Source of the DNA: JASLDZ01 sp964244065
Lineage (GTDB): Bacteria; Pseudomonadota; Alphaproteobacteria; Caulobacterales; Caulobacteraceae
Direction: 5' to 3'
DNA length: 64,000 nucleotides
Assembly (NCBI GenBank): GCA_964244065.1
Contig: CAXTHH010000004.1
Location: forward strand, 124,001-188,000
Shown here piece after piece: positions 14,842 to 25,742 of this stretch (positions are counted from its first letter, which is position 1; the number at the start of each line of letters is the position of its first letter). The notes under the pieces were generated by a model. That model was not told the DNA's origin, made no database searches, and saw only the letters and a list, made by a program, of their open reading frames with translations. A program made the translations under genes and the position numbers.

Positions 14842-16179
14842 TCAGTGCTCGTGCAGCGCTTCGCCGTGGAGGGCGGCGTCCAGGCCCTCAGCCTCGTCCT
14901 CTTCGGAGACGCGCAGGCCGGTCGTCACCTTGCAGATCAGGAGGATCGCCGCGGTGCCCCCGGCGGTCCAGACGGTGGTGACCAGCACGCCCTTCAGCTG
15001 GGTGACGAGGCTGTGCCCCTCGCCGAGCTTGTTGATCGCCGGATCCGCCAGCACGCCCGTGAGCAGGGCGCCGATGACGCCGCCCACGCCGTGCACGCCG
15101 AAGGCGTCCAGGCTGTCGTCGTACCTCAGCGCGCGCTTGAGCCAGACCGAGGCGGCATAGCAGCCGGCGCCGGCGGCGACGCCGATGACGATGGCGCCCA
15201 GGGGGTTCACGAAGCCGGCGGCCGGCGTGATCGCCACGAGCCCCGCCACCGCCCCCGAGGCCAGGCCCAGCATGCCGGGCTTCTTGCGCTCGACCCACTC
15301 CACGACCATCCATGCGAGGGCGGCCGCGGCGCTCGCCACCTGGGTGTTGACCATCGCCACGCCCGCCAGGCCGTTGGCGCCGATCGCCGAGCCCGCGTTG
15401 AAGCCGAACCAGCCGACCCACAGCAGGCTGGCGCCGATCATCGTGAGCACGAGGTTGTTGGGGGCCATGTTGTCCGTGCCGAAACCGGTGCGCCGCCCCA
15501 GCATCAGCGCGCAGACCAGGCCCGCCACGCCCCCGTTGATGTGCACCACCGTGCCGCCCGCGAAGTCGAGCACGCCCCACGCGCCCAGGAAACCGCCGCC
15601 CCAGACCCAGTGGGCGATGGGCGCGTAGACGAACAGCGACCAGAGCCCGGTGAACAGCAGCAGGGCGGAGAACTTCATCCGCTCCGCGAATGCGCCGGCG
15701 ATCAGGGCCGGGGTGATGATCGCGAAGGTCATCTGGTACATCAGGTAGACGTACTCGGGGATCGTGGGCGAGGCGCCGGCGATCCGGTACGCTTGGTCGA
15801 TGGCGACCGACTTCAGCCCGACCTTGCCCAGGCCGCCGATCCACCTGTTCAGGCCCTCGCTGGGGTTCGTGTCGAAGGCCAGGCTGTACTGGCAGGCGAC
15901 CCACAGCACCGTCACGACGCAGCAGACGGCGAACGACTGGGCGACGGTGGAGATCAGGTTCTTGCGCCGCACCATGCCGCCGTAGAACAGCGCCAGGCCG
16001 GGGATGGTCATCAGCAGCACCAGGGCGGCGGAGGTGAGCATCCAGGCGGTGTCGCCCGTGTCGGCCGTCCAGGCGGGCGGCGCGGCCTCGGCCTGCGCGA
16101 ACGCCGCGCTCGCGCCGGCGCTGAGGCCGAGCGCGGCGAGGCCGGGGACCAGGCGGCGTGCGAGACGGCGTGTCGGCAT
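14842..16179 (-). CDS. amtB: Ammonium transporter (Amt family)
   Basis: Inner-membrane ammonium channel. It starts with a signal peptide typical of Amt proteins (LVPGLAALGLSAGASAAFA) and then 11 hydrophobic helices. Family segments are ALVLLMTIPGLALFYGGMVR, AYRIAGASPTIPEYVYLMYQ, the pore-region DFAGGTVVHINGG, GASLLWVGWFGFNAGSA and the second pore His segment SLDAFGVHGVGG. The start at 16179 is chosen for an AGGAC site; an in-frame ATG at 16200 would add seven residues. No glnK is next to it, unlike the usual glnK-amtB pair, and the 240-bp upstream gap presumably holds its promoter. Confidence 0.93.
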   Translation of the reverse strand: MPTRRLARRLVPGLAALGLSAGASAAFAQAEAAPPAWTADTGDTAWMLTSAALVLLMTIPGLALFYGGMVRRKNLISTVAQSFAVCCVVTVLWVACQYSLAFDTNPSEGLNRWIGGLGKVGLKSVAIDQAYRIAGASPTIPEYVYLMYQMTFAIITPALIAGAFAERMKFSALLLFTGLWSLFVYAPIAHWVWGGGFLGAWGVLDFAGGTVVHINGGVAGLVCALMLGRRTGFGTDNMAPNNLVLTMIGASLLWVGWFGFNAGSAIGANGLAGVAMVNTQVASAAAALAWMVVEWVERKKPGMLGLASGAVAGLVAITPAAGFVNPLGAIVIGVAAGAGCYAASVWLKRALRYDDSLDAFGVHGVGGVIGALLTGVLADPAINKLGEGHSLVTQLKGVLVTTVWTAGGTAAILLICKVTTGLRVSEEDEAEGLDAALHGEALHEH

Positions 16180-16444
16180 GGCGGAGGGTCCTGCGGTCAT
16201 CGTCTGGTCGCCGGGAGGCGTCGCCGGTTCGTCAGTGAGCTCCGGGCGACCGGCGCGATCTCGGCGGGACGCCTCGTCACGGCCGGTCGCGCCGGTCGCG
16301 GCCACATGGGAGATCTCGTCCCAAGGCTGGATGCCGCGAGCCGCCGCCCGCAACAGCGCTCCGCCTTGGCGCCGAGGAAGGACTCCTCGCGCCCGCGTTC
16401 GGTGCACGATGCTCAATCGGCCGGCGCCGGGTGACGACGCCGCG

Positions 16445-17491
16445 TCACCCGAGACGTGCGACCACCGAGCGCGTCGCCTCGAGCGTGCCCGCGGACCCGC
16501 CGAGGTCGGGGGTGCGCAGGCCGTCGTCCAGGGCGTCCGACATGGCGCGGTCGATCGCCGCTGCGGCGTCCGCCCGCCCCAGGCCATCGCGCAGAAGCAT
16601 GGCCGCGGCGGCGATGGCGCCGAGAGGGTTGGCGACGCCCCGGCCGGCGATGTCGGGGGCGGAGCCGTGGATGGGCTCGAACAGGCCCGGACGGCCCGGT
16701 TCGCCGAGGGAGGCCGAGCCCAGGAGGCCGATGGAGCCCGCCAGCACCGCCGCCTCGTCGGACAGGATGTCGCCGAACAGGTTCTCGGTCAGCAGCACGT
16801 CGAAGCTGCGCGGCGCGGTGATCAGCAGCATGGCGGCCGAGTCGACCAGGCCGTGCGCCAGCTCCACGTCGGGGAACTCGTCGCGCCCGACGCGGGTGAC
16901 CACCTCGCGCCACAGGCGGCTGGTCTCGATCACGTTGGCCTTGTCGATCGAGGTCACGCGCCGACGCCGCGCGCGGGCGGCCTGGAACGCCACGCGCGCC
17001 ACGCGCTCGATCTCGGCGGCGGTGTAGACGCAGAGGTCGCTGGCCCGGTCGGCCGTGCGCGTCTTCTCGCCGAAGTAGAGGCCGCCCGTCAGCTCGCGCA
17101 CGATCAGCAGGTCCACGCCCTCCGCCACCTCGCGCTTGAGCGGGCCGAGGTCGGCCAGGTCGGGATGCACCGCCACGGGGCGCAGGTTGGCGTAGAGGCC
17201 CATGGCCTGGCGGAGGGCGAGCAGCCCCTGCTCGGGCCGGATCGCCCCCGTGCCCCACTTGGGCCCGCCCACCGCGCCGAGGAACACGGCGTCCGCCGCC
17301 AGGCAGGCCTCGCGTGTGGCGGCGGGCAGCGGCTCCCCCGTCGCGTCGATGGCCGCGCCGCCGACGAGGTGCTCGGCGTAGGCCAGCTCCAGGCCGAAGC
17401 GCGCGGCCGCGGCGTCCAGCACCGTGCGGGCCGCCGCCGTGACCTCGGGGCCGACGCCGTCGCCGGGGAGGAGGACGATGGTGTAGGTCAT
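16445..17491 (-). CDS. leuB: 3-isopropylmalate dehydrogenase
   Basis: NAD-dependent oxidative decarboxylation of 3-isopropylmalate, the third step specific to leucine synthesis. The 348-residue product shows the family start (IVLLPGDGVGPEV), GAVGGPKWG, the RELTGGLYFGEK substrate loop, SIDKANVIETSRLW with the catalytic Lys, TENLFGDILSDEA with the metal-binding aspartates and EPIHGSAPDIAG for NAD binding. The ATG at 17491 matches the family N-terminus. It is the last gene of the ilv-leu operon, separated from leuD by 140 bp that hold a palindromic repeat element. Confidence 0.96.
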   Translation of the reverse strand: MTYTIVLLPGDGVGPEVTAAARTVLDAAAARFGLELAYAEHLVGGAAIDATGEPLPAATREACLAADAVFLGAVGGPKWGTGAIRPEQGLLALRQAMGLYANLRPVAVHPDLADLGPLKREVAEGVDLLIVRELTGGLYFGEKTRTADRASDLCVYTAAEIERVARVAFQAARARRRRVTSIDKANVIETSRLWREVVTRVGRDEFPDVELAHGLVDSAAMLLITAPRSFDVLLTENLFGDILSDEAAVLAGSIGLLGSASLGEPGRPGLFEPIHGSAPDIAGRGVANPLGAIAAAAMLLRDGLGRADAAAAIDRAMSDALDDGLRTPDLGGSAGTLEATRSVVARLG

Positions 17492-17507
17492 GCCGTCTCT
17501 CACTCTC

Positions 17508-17620
17508 GTCGCCCTCGGACTCGATCCGGGGGCCGGGCGCAGGTCGTGCAGGCGGCTTGCAGCCGCTCCAGCGGCTCGGCTCACCCCGCCCGGCCCTCGG
17601 GTCAAGCCCGAGGGTGACGG
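17508..17620. repeat. Palindromic intergenic element, family A (copy 1)
   Basis: Roughly 113 bp between leuD and leuB with inverted ends (GTCGCCCTCGG...CCGAGGGTGAC) and an inner hairpin CCCTCGGGTCAAGCCCGAGGG-like at the right. The same element occurs at 39981-40083, including the internal GGGCGC-GGTCGTGC block. It lies inside the operon transcript, where it may act as an mRNA stabiliser or attenuator. Confidence 0.7.
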
Positions 17621-17631
17621 AGCCTAGGGCG

Positions 17632-18210
17632 CTACGCGGCCTGCCTCGCCTCGAACGCGCTGATCGCATCCCGCCGGTCCAGGATGAAGCCCAGCGTGTC
17701 GACGCCGTCCAGCAGGCAGCGGCGGGCGAAGGGCTCCACGTGGAACGGGGCGGCGTGGTTGCCGAAGCGGAGCTCGCCGGCCTCCAGGTCCACCGTCACC
17801 TCCTCGCCGGGGTGCTCCAGGAGGCGGGCGTGCGTCCCGGCGTCGACCACCACGGGCAGGAGGCCGTTCTTCAGGGCGTTGGAGGTGAAGATGTCCGCGA
17901 TCCCGGTCGAGACGACCGCGCGGAAGCCGAGATCGAGCAACGCCCAAGGCGCGTGCTCGCGCGAGGAGCCGCAGCCGAAGTTGCGCCCCGCCACGAGCAC
18001 CCGGTGCGTGGACGTGTCCACCGCGTTCAGCGGCGAGCCCGTCTCGCGTCCGTCGGCGTCGTAGCGCCAGTCGTGGAAGGCCAGCCGACCCAGACCCTGG
18101 CGCGAGGTGGTGGTCAGGAAGCGCGCGGGCATGATCTGGTCGGTGTCCACGTTCTCCTGCGCGATCACCACGGTGCGCGATCGGAGGTTGGTGAAGGGCT
18201 CAGGCGACAA
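17632..18210 (-). CDS. leuD: 3-isopropylmalate dehydratase small subunit
   Basis: Small subunit of the LeuCD isomerase (2- to 3-isopropylmalate). The 192 residues include ENVDTDQIMPARFL near the start, the FHDWRYDADG region and AGRNFGCGSSREHAPWAL, the classic LeuD substrate-recognition loop. The start overlaps the end of leuC by 11 nt, indicating translational coupling. Confidence 0.96.
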   Translation of the reverse strand: MSPEPFTNLRSRTVVIAQENVDTDQIMPARFLTTTSRQGLGRLAFHDWRYDADGRETGSPLNAVDTSTHRVLVAGRNFGCGSSREHAPWALLDLGFRAVVSTGIADIFTSNALKNGLLPVVVDAGTHARLLEHPGEEVTVDLEAGELRFGNHAAPFHVEPFARRCLLDGVDTLGFILDRRDAISAFEARQAA

Positions 18211-19692
18211 GGCCGGCTCCGTCCAGGTAGGGCCGGGGATCGGCCACCGCGCCCGCCACGGCGGAGGCCGCCGCGGTGGCGGGGCTGGCGAGCACGGTGC
18301 GCGCGCCGGGGCCCTGTCGCCCCTCGAAATTGCGGTTGCTGGTGGATACGGCCAGCTGGCCGGGCCCGACCTGGTCCCCGTTCATGGCGATGCACATGCT
18401 GCAGCCCGGCAGCCGCCACTCGGCCCCGGCCGCCAGGAAGATCTCGTGCAGGCCCTCGGCCTCCGCCTCGCGGCGCACGGCCTCGGAGCCCGGGGCCACC
18501 AGCATCCGCACGCCGGGCGCCACCTTGCGCGCGCGCAGCACCGAGGCGGCGGCGCGCAGGTCGGAGAGGCGGCCGTTGGTGCAGCTGCCGACGAACACCA
18601 CATCGACCGGCGCGCCCGCCACGGGCCGGCCCGCCTCGAAGCGCATGTAGTCGAGCGCGCGGCGCTCGGTGGCGTCGGTCGCCGCGGGCACGGGCGCATC
18701 CACCGCCGTGGCCTGGTCGGGGGTCGAGCCCCAGGTGACCATGGGCGCGAGGCTGGCGGCGTCGATGGAGACCTCCGCGTCGAAGGCCGCGTCCGCGTCC
18801 GAGGCCAGCGCCAGCCAGCGCTCGGCCGCCGCGTCGAAGTCCGCTACCTGCGGCGCGCGCGGGCGGCCGCGCAGCCAGGCGAGCGTGGCGCCGTCGGGGG
18901 CGACCATGCCGGCGCGGGCGCCCGCTTCGATGGACATGTTGCAGAGGGTCATGCGCCCCTCCATCCCCATCGCGCGCACCGCAGCCCCCGCGTACTCGAT
19001 CACCGAGCCCGTGCCGCCGCCGATGCCGAGCCGTGCGACCACGGCCAGCGCGACGTCCTTGGCCGAGACGCCCCCAGGCGTTCGCCCATCCAGCCGCACG
19101 CGCAGTGTCCGGGGCTTGCGCTGGAGCAGGCACTGGGTGGCGAGCACGTGCCCGACCTCGCTGGTGCCGATGCCGAACGCCAGCGCCCCGAAGGCCCCGT
19201 GGGTTGAGGTGTGGCTGTCGCCGCAGACCACCGTCTTGCCCGGCTGGGTCAGGCCGAGCTCCGGCCCGATGATGTGCACCACGCCGCGGTCCGGGCTCTC
19301 CCAGTCGAACAGCTCGACGCCGTGGCGCCCGCAGTTCTCCACCAGCTGCGCCACCTGGGCCCGCGCCTCGGCGGTGGCGTAGGGCCGCTCCCCGTCCGGG
19401 CCGGGCGGCAGGGTGGGCGTCGAGTGGTCCATGGTGGCCACGGTCAGGTCGGGGCGACGCACCTTGAGGCCCCGCGCGTCGAGCTCGGCGAAGGCCTGCG
19501 GGCTGGTGACCTCGTGCACCAGGTGCAGATCGACGTAGAGCAGCGCGGGGCGGTCGGCGGCTTCAGGCTCGACGAGGTGCTGGTCCCACACCTTGTCGAA
19601 CAGCGTGCGCGGGCGCTCGGCCACGGGCGGCGGGTCCAGGTCGATGTAGGCGGCGCGCTTGTACGCACCCTGGGGGCGGCGGACGATCACGC

Positions 19693-19696
<4 letters not shown>
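18200..19696 (-). CDS. leuC: 3-isopropylmalate dehydratase large subunit
   Basis: Fe-S aconitase-family subunit. The [4Fe-4S] ligands are Cys372 (FVGSCTNGRL), Cys432 and Cys435 (PGCSMC). Other signatures are LYVDLHLVHEVTSPQAF, VATMDHSTPT and VVCGDSHTSTHGAFGALAFG. It starts at GTG 19696, overlapping the leuA stop in GTGA. At 498 residues it is about 30 longer than the common form because of an N-terminal extension (VSVIVRRPQGAYKRAAYIDL) before the conserved LFDKVWDQHLV. Confidence 0.95.
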
Positions 19697-20912
<1,216 letters not shown>

Positions 20913-20913
<1 letters not shown>

Positions 20914-21191
20914 CAGACCGCCTCCGCGAAGGCGAACACGCCGGCGTCGACCCGGCGCACGCCGTAGAGGCGGTCGATCTGGCGGCCGAGCACCTGCACG
21001 CAGCGGCCGTCGTCGCGCGGCGACACCCCCACCGCGATCCGGCGGTGCGAGTTGGCCTGAGCGCCCTCCCCCGCCGCATGCACGCCCATGTCCAGCGAGC
21101 TGATGTCGAAGCCGCGGCGCTCGATCAGGCCGATCAGCCGCTGCAGCGAGCCTTCCGCCCGGTCGATCTCGCAGTGGATGGTGTGGCTCAC
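20913..21191 (-). CDS. ilvM: Acetolactate synthase short regulatory subunit (ACT domain, IlvM-like)
   Basis: 92 residues forming one ACT domain (EGSLQRLIGLIERRGFDISS, then RRIAVGVSPRDDGRC and VQVLGRQIDRLYGV). This is the IlvM-like small form; ordinary alphaproteobacterial IlvH/IlvN is about 160-190 residues with a second domain. It starts at GTG 21191 within the GTGA overlap with ilvB and ends in a TGATG overlap with leuA, so it is tightly coupled to both. Confidence 0.85.
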
Positions 21192-22885
21192 GACGCGGAC
21201 TCCATCATCTCGGCGTTGGACTTGCCCGGCGGCACCAGCGGCCAGACGTTCTCCTTGGGGTCGATCAGCACGTGCGCGAGGCACGGGCCGGGCGCGGCGA
21301 GGAGGCGGGCGATGCCCGCCTCTACGTCGGCGCGCGTGGCGATACGGAAGGCTTCGACGCCGAAGCTCTCGGCCACGCGCACGAAGTCCGGATTGTCGGA
21401 AAGGTCGATCTCCGAGTAGTTCTCCGCGTAGAACAGCTCCTGCCACTGGCGCACGAGGCCGAGCGAGGAGTTGTCCAGCAGCAGGATCTTGACGGGCACG
21501 CCATAGCGGCGGGCGGTGGCCAGCTCCTGGATGTTCATCATGATCGAGCCGTCGCCGGTGATCACCACGACCTGGTCCTGGGGCCGCGCCATCTTGGCGG
21601 CGATGCCGGCGGGCAGGCCGTAGCCCATGGCGCCGAGGCCCGCGCTGGTGAGGTGCGCCTCGGGGCGGGAGAAGCGGCAGTGCTGCGCCGCCCACATCTG
21701 GTGCTGACCCACGTCGCAGGCCGCCACGAAGGCGTCGCCCGCCGCCTCGCTGATCGCCTTGAGCAGGGCGGGCGCGAACACCCCCTGGCCAGGGGCGTCG
21801 TAGCGCGCGGCGTGGCGGGACTTGGCGTCCTGGGTGACGGCGACCCAGCTCTCGATGGCGAGCGGGCCGGGGTCGAGCGTCTCCAGCGTGCGGCGCAGGT
21901 CGCCGGTGACCGCCACGTCCGCCGGGCGCAGCTTGCCGATCTCCGCCGGGTCGGCGTCGAAGTGCACCACGCGGGCGTGCGGGGCGAAGCTGGCCAGCCT
22001 GCCCGTGGCCCGGTCGTCGAACCGTGCGCCGCAGACGATCAGGAGATCGGACGCCTGCACCGCCTCGTTGGCCCCGCGCGAGCCGTGCATGCCCAGCATG
22101 CCGAGGTGCTGCGGGTGGTCGGTGGGCAGGGCGCCGAGCCCCTTCAGCGTCGCCACGGCCGGGACGCCCGTGCGCCCGGCGAAGCCGCGCAGCGCCTCGA
22201 CCGCGCCTGCGATGCCCACGCCGCCGCCCACATAGAGCAATGGCCTGGCGGCCTCGCGGATGGCGCGCTCGGCGGGGGCGAGCACCGCCCGGTCGAAGCC
22301 GGCGGCGGCGGCGGCGGGCGCGGCGGCGCGGCGCGGCGGCGCGTCGAGGATCGCGGCCGCCACGTCCTTGGGCAGGTCGACCAGCACCGGGCCGGGGCGG
22401 CCCTCGCGGGCTATGGCGAAGGCGTCGGCGACCACCTCGGGGATGTCGGCGGGGTCGCGGACGATGAAGCTGTGCTTCACGATGGGGAGGGTCACGCCGA
22501 GCATGTCCACCTCCTGGAAGGCGTCCGTGCCCATCACGCCCGTGCTCACCTGGCCGGTGATCGCCACGATGGGCACCGAGTCCAGGAAAGCGTTGGCGAG
22601 TCCGGTGACGAGGTTGGTGGCGCCCGGCCCGCTGGTGGCCATGCACACGCCCACCTCGCCCGTGGCCCGCGCCCAGGCGTCGGCCATGAAGGCGGCGGCC
22701 TGCTCGTGGCGGACGAGGATGTGCTTCAGCCCCGAGCCGGCGAGCGCGTCGTACACCGGCATGATGGCCCCGCCCGGGTAGCCGAACAGCGTCGAGCAGC
22801 CCGCCTCGCGCAGGGCCTCTACGAGCAGCCGCGCGCCCGTGGTGCGGACGGCGGGCTCTCGGGCGAGGGCGCAGGCGGAGGACAT
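21188..22885 (-). CDS. ilvB: Acetolactate synthase large (catalytic) subunit
   Basis: ThDP-dependent condensation of pyruvate to acetolactate (or acetohydroxybutyrate). The 565 residues show FGYPGGAIMPVYDAL, the catalytic Glu in RHEQAAAFMADAWARATG, SGPGATNLVTGLANAFLDS, the FAD region (HGSRGANEAVQASDLLIVCG) and the ThDP/Mg motif GDGSIMMNIQELATA...DNSSLG. It belongs to the operon between ilvC and ilvM, with 22 bp to ilvC. Confidence 0.95.
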   Translation of the reverse strand: MSSACALAREPAVRTTGARLLVEALREAGCSTLFGYPGGAIMPVYDALAGSGLKHILVRHEQAAAFMADAWARATGEVGVCMATSGPGATNLVTGLANAFLDSVPIVAITGQVSTGVMGTDAFQEVDMLGVTLPIVKHSFIVRDPADIPEVVADAFAIAREGRPGPVLVDLPKDVAAAILDAPPRRAAAPAAAAAGFDRAVLAPAERAIREAARPLLYVGGGVGIAGAVEALRGFAGRTGVPAVATLKGLGALPTDHPQHLGMLGMHGSRGANEAVQASDLLIVCGARFDDRATGRLASFAPHARVVHFDADPAEIGKLRPADVAVTGDLRRTLETLDPGPLAIESWVAVTQDAKSRHAARYDAPGQGVFAPALLKAISEAAGDAFVAACDVGQHQMWAAQHCRFSRPEAHLTSAGLGAMGYGLPAGIAAKMARPQDQVVVITGDGSIMMNIQELATARRYGVPVKILLLDNSSLGLVRQWQELFYAENYSEIDLSDNPDFVRVAESFGVEAFRIATRADVEAGIARLLAAPGPCLAHVLIDPKENVWPLVPPGKSNAEMMESAS

Positions 22886-22907
22886 GGCGGTACGGGGGTG
22901 TCCGGAG

Positions 22908-23918
22908 CTATTGGGCGATGGTGTTGCCGCCGGCGTCGAGCCAGCTCATCCGGGCGCGGAGCTCGGCGCCCACCTTCTCGATCGGGTGCTCGCGGCCGGC
23001 GCGCAGCAGCGCCTCGTAGCGAGGGCGGCCGGCGGCGTTCTCGAGGATCCAGTCGCGGGCGAAGCTGCCGTCCTGGATGTCGGTCAGCACCTCCTTCATC
23101 CGCGCGCGGGTCTCGGCGTTGATGATGCGCGGGCCGGAGGTGATGTCGCCGTACTTGGCCGTCTCCGAGATGAAGTGGCGCATCTTGGCGATGCCGCCCT
23201 CGTACATCAGGTCCACGATCAGCTTCAGCTCGTGCAGGCACTCGAAGTAGGCGACCTCGGGCTGGTAGCCGGCCTCGACCAGCGTCTCGTAGCCGGCCTT
23301 CACGAGCTCGGTGGCCCCGCCGCAGAGCACGGCCTGCTCGCCGAACAGGTCGGTCTCGGTCTCCTCCTGGAAGGTAGTCTCGATGGCCCCGCCGACCGTG
23401 CCGCCGATGCCGCGGGCGTAGCCCATGGCGCGCTCGCGGGCGCGGCCGGTGGCGTCCTGCTCCACGGCGAACAGGCAGGGCACGCCGCGGCCGCGGGCGA
23501 ACTCGCGGCGCACGAGGTCGCCGGGGCCCTTGGGCGCGATCAGGATCACGTCCATGTCCGCCCGCGGGGCGACGCGGCCGTAGTGGATGGAGAAGCCGTG
23601 CGCGAACATCAGCGCGGCGCCCTGCGGCGCGTGGGGCGCGATCACGTCGCGGTAGATGTCCGCGTGGCTCATGTCGGGGGTGAGGATGGCGATGAAGCTC
23701 GCGCCGCGGCACGCCTCGGCGGGCTCGGCGGTCTTCAGCCCGTCCTCGGCGGCCATGCCCGCCCCGCGGCCGCCGGCGCGCACGCCCACCACCACGTCGA
23801 TGCCGCTGTCCTTCAGGTTCTGCGCGTGAGCGCGGCCCTGGCTGCCGTAGCCGATCACGGCCACCGTCTCGCGGGCCATGGCGTCGATGGAGACGTCGTC
23901 GTTGGTGAAGACGCGCAT
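22908..23918 (-). CDS. ilvC: Ketol-acid reductoisomerase (class I, short form)
   Basis: Isomerises and reduces acetolactate to 2,3-dihydroxyisovalerate using NADPH. 336 residues, the short class I length. Dinucleotide-binding motif GYGSQGRAHAQNLKDSG, then LTPDMSHADIYRD, the HGFSIHYG segment, IAPKGPGDLVRREF, and metal-binding residues in FGEQAVLCGGATELV and EVAYFECLHELKLIVDLMYE. It starts 3 bp after the ilvD stop. Confidence 0.96.
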   Translation of the reverse strand: MRVFTNDDVSIDAMARETVAVIGYGSQGRAHAQNLKDSGIDVVVGVRAGGRGAGMAAEDGLKTAEPAEACRGASFIAILTPDMSHADIYRDVIAPHAPQGAALMFAHGFSIHYGRVAPRADMDVILIAPKGPGDLVRREFARGRGVPCLFAVEQDATGRARERAMGYARGIGGTVGGAIETTFQEETETDLFGEQAVLCGGATELVKAGYETLVEAGYQPEVAYFECLHELKLIVDLMYEGGIAKMRHFISETAKYGDITSGPRIINAETRARMKEVLTDIQDGSFARDWILENAAGRPRYEALLRAGREHPIEKVGAELRARMSWLDAGGNTIAQ

Positions 23919-23921
23919 GGG

Positions 23922-25643
23922 TCAGGCTTCCTGCGTGGAGGGCGTGCGGGCGGCGGTTTCGGCCGGCGCCTCGGGCGGGGCGGTGGTGATGGCGCCGCGG
24001 CTCGCTGAGGAGACGAGGCGGGCGTACTTGCTGAGCGCGCCGCGGGGCGCCGGGCGCGCACGGCTGGTCCAGCCGGCGCGCCGGGCGTCGAGATCGCAGG
24101 CCACGTCGATCCGGCGCGCGGCGACGTCGATGGCGATGCGGTCGCCGTCGCGGACCAGGGCGATGGGGCCGCCCGTCGCCGCCTCGGGCGCCACGTGGCC
24201 GATGACGAAGCCATGGCTGGCGCCTGAGAAGCGGCCGTCGGTGATCAGCGCCACGTCGTTCAGCCCGCGACCCTTCAGGGCGGCGGTGACGGCCAGCATC
24301 TCGCGCATGCCGGGGCCGCCGACCGGGCCTTCGTAGCGGATCACGATCACGTCGCCGTTGCGCACCGCGCCGGTCTGGACGGCGGAGAAGCAATCCTCCT
24401 CGCTGTCGAACACCACCGCCGGGCCTTCAAAGCGCGTCTTCTCGTGGCCGGAGAGCTTCACCACGCAGCCCTCGGGCGCGAGCGAGCCGTAGAGGACGCC
24501 GAAGCCGCCGCGGGAGACCACGGGCGTGTCGAAGCCGTGGATCACCGGCTGGCCGGGCGTCTCGCGCGCCTCCGCCGCCTCCGCAAACAGCGAGCGGCCG
24601 GTGACGGTGGGCGTGTCCACGATGCGGCCCGCGTCGGCCAGGCGCTTGACCAGCACGCGCACGCCGCCGGCCTTGAACATGTCGTTGGCCAGGTAGCGGC
24701 CGCCGGGCTGCAGGTCACAGATCACCGGCGTGCCGGCGCACGCCTCGTGAAAGGCGTCGAGCGGAAAGGCGACCTCCGCCTCCGCCGCGATCGCCATCAG
24801 GTGCAGCACGGCGTTGGTGCTGCCGCCGCTGGCGCTGGTCGCCACCGCAGCGTTCATCAGGCTCTCCGGCGTGACGAAGCTGCGAGGCGCCGTCCCGGCG
24901 CGCACCATCTCGACGGCGAGACGGCCGCAGCGCTCGCCCTCCGCCGCCTTGTCGGGGTGGATGGCCGGCACGTCGTTGGCGCCCATGGGCGAGAGGCCCA
25001 TCACGGTGAGCGCGGTGGCCATGGTGTTGGCGGTGAACTGGCCGCCGCAGCTGCCCGCGCCGGGGCAGGCCGCCTTCTCCACCGCCTTGAGCCCCGCGTC
25101 GTCGAGCTCGCCCGCGCCGTGCGCGCCCACCGCCTCGAAAACCTGCTGGATCGAGATCTCGCGGCCGCCGATCACGCCCGGCATGATGGTGCCGCCGTAG
25201 AAGACGCAGCCCGGCACGTTCATGCGCGCCAGCGCCATGGCCGCCGCCGGGATGGTCTTGTCGCAGCCGACCACCACCACCACGCCGTCCAGCGTGTGAC
25301 CCTGCACCGCCAGCTCGATGGAGTCGGCGATCACCTCGCGGCTGACCAGCGAGGCGCGCATGCCGGCCGTGCCCATGCTCACCCCGTCGCTGACCACGAT
25401 GGTGCTGAAGTCGATCGGCACGCCGCCTGCCCCACGCACGCCCCGGCGCACGGGCTCGGCGAGGTCGCCGAGGTGCATGTTGCAGGGCGTCACGTTCGAC
25501 TGGCTGTGGATCACCGCGATCAGCGGCTTGGCGAAGTCGGCGTCCTCGAAGCCGGTGGCGCGCAGGTACGATCGCGCGGCCGCCCGGGCGGGGCCGGCGG
25601 TCATCGTGTCCGAGCGCTTGCTAGGGGCGTGCGAGGTCGTCAC
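23922..25643 (-). CDS. ilvD: Dihydroxy-acid dehydratase
   Basis: Fe-S enzyme that dehydrates dihydroxyisovalerate to 2-oxoisovalerate. Family signatures are NVTPCNMHLGDLAE (Cys ligand), VSDGVSMGTAGMRASLVSRE, GCDKTIPAAAMALARMNVP (Cys ligand), CPGAGSCGGQFTANTMATA (Cys ligand), ASGGSTNAVLHL and TDGRFSGASHGFVIGHV. 573 residues, with an Ala-rich tail ending STQEA. First structural gene of the ilv-leu operon, just below the attenuator terminator; its GTG/ATG start region lies 32 bp beyond the hairpin. Confidence 0.96.
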   Translation of the reverse strand: MTTSHAPSKRSDTMTAGPARAAARSYLRATGFEDADFAKPLIAVIHSQSNVTPCNMHLGDLAEPVRRGVRGAGGVPIDFSTIVVSDGVSMGTAGMRASLVSREVIADSIELAVQGHTLDGVVVVVGCDKTIPAAAMALARMNVPGCVFYGGTIMPGVIGGREISIQQVFEAVGAHGAGELDDAGLKAVEKAACPGAGSCGGQFTANTMATALTVMGLSPMGANDVPAIHPDKAAEGERCGRLAVEMVRAGTAPRSFVTPESLMNAAVATSASGGSTNAVLHLMAIAAEAEVAFPLDAFHEACAGTPVICDLQPGGRYLANDMFKAGGVRVLVKRLADAGRIVDTPTVTGRSLFAEAAEARETPGQPVIHGFDTPVVSRGGFGVLYGSLAPEGCVVKLSGHEKTRFEGPAVVFDSEEDCFSAVQTGAVRNGDVIVIRYEGPVGGPGMREMLAVTAALKGRGLNDVALITDGRFSGASHGFVIGHVAPEAATGGPIALVRDGDRIAIDVAARRIDVACDLDARRAGWTSRARPAPRGALSKYARLVSSASRGAITTAPPEAPAETAARTPSTQEA

Positions 25644-25674
25644 GGAGGACGGCTCCGGTTGAAAGGTGTCGGGG

Positions 25675-25708
25675 AAAGAAAAACCCCGCTCCGGGGAGGA
25701 GCGGGGTT
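25675..25708 (-). terminator. Intrinsic terminator of the ilv-leu attenuator
   Basis: On the minus strand AACCCCGCTCC, a 5-nt loop and GGAGCGGGGTT (11 bp, perfect) are followed by TTTCTTT. It sits between the leader-peptide stop codon (25743) and ilvD (25643), inside the expected transcript. A minus-strand segment GAGCGGAGCC at 25754-25763, overlapping the leader's control-codon end, can pair with the CCGCTC of the terminator's first arm, giving a competing antiterminator. Confidence 0.85.
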
Positions 25709-25742
25709 CGGAAGAACCTGGCTTTGCGGGATGAGCCTCAGC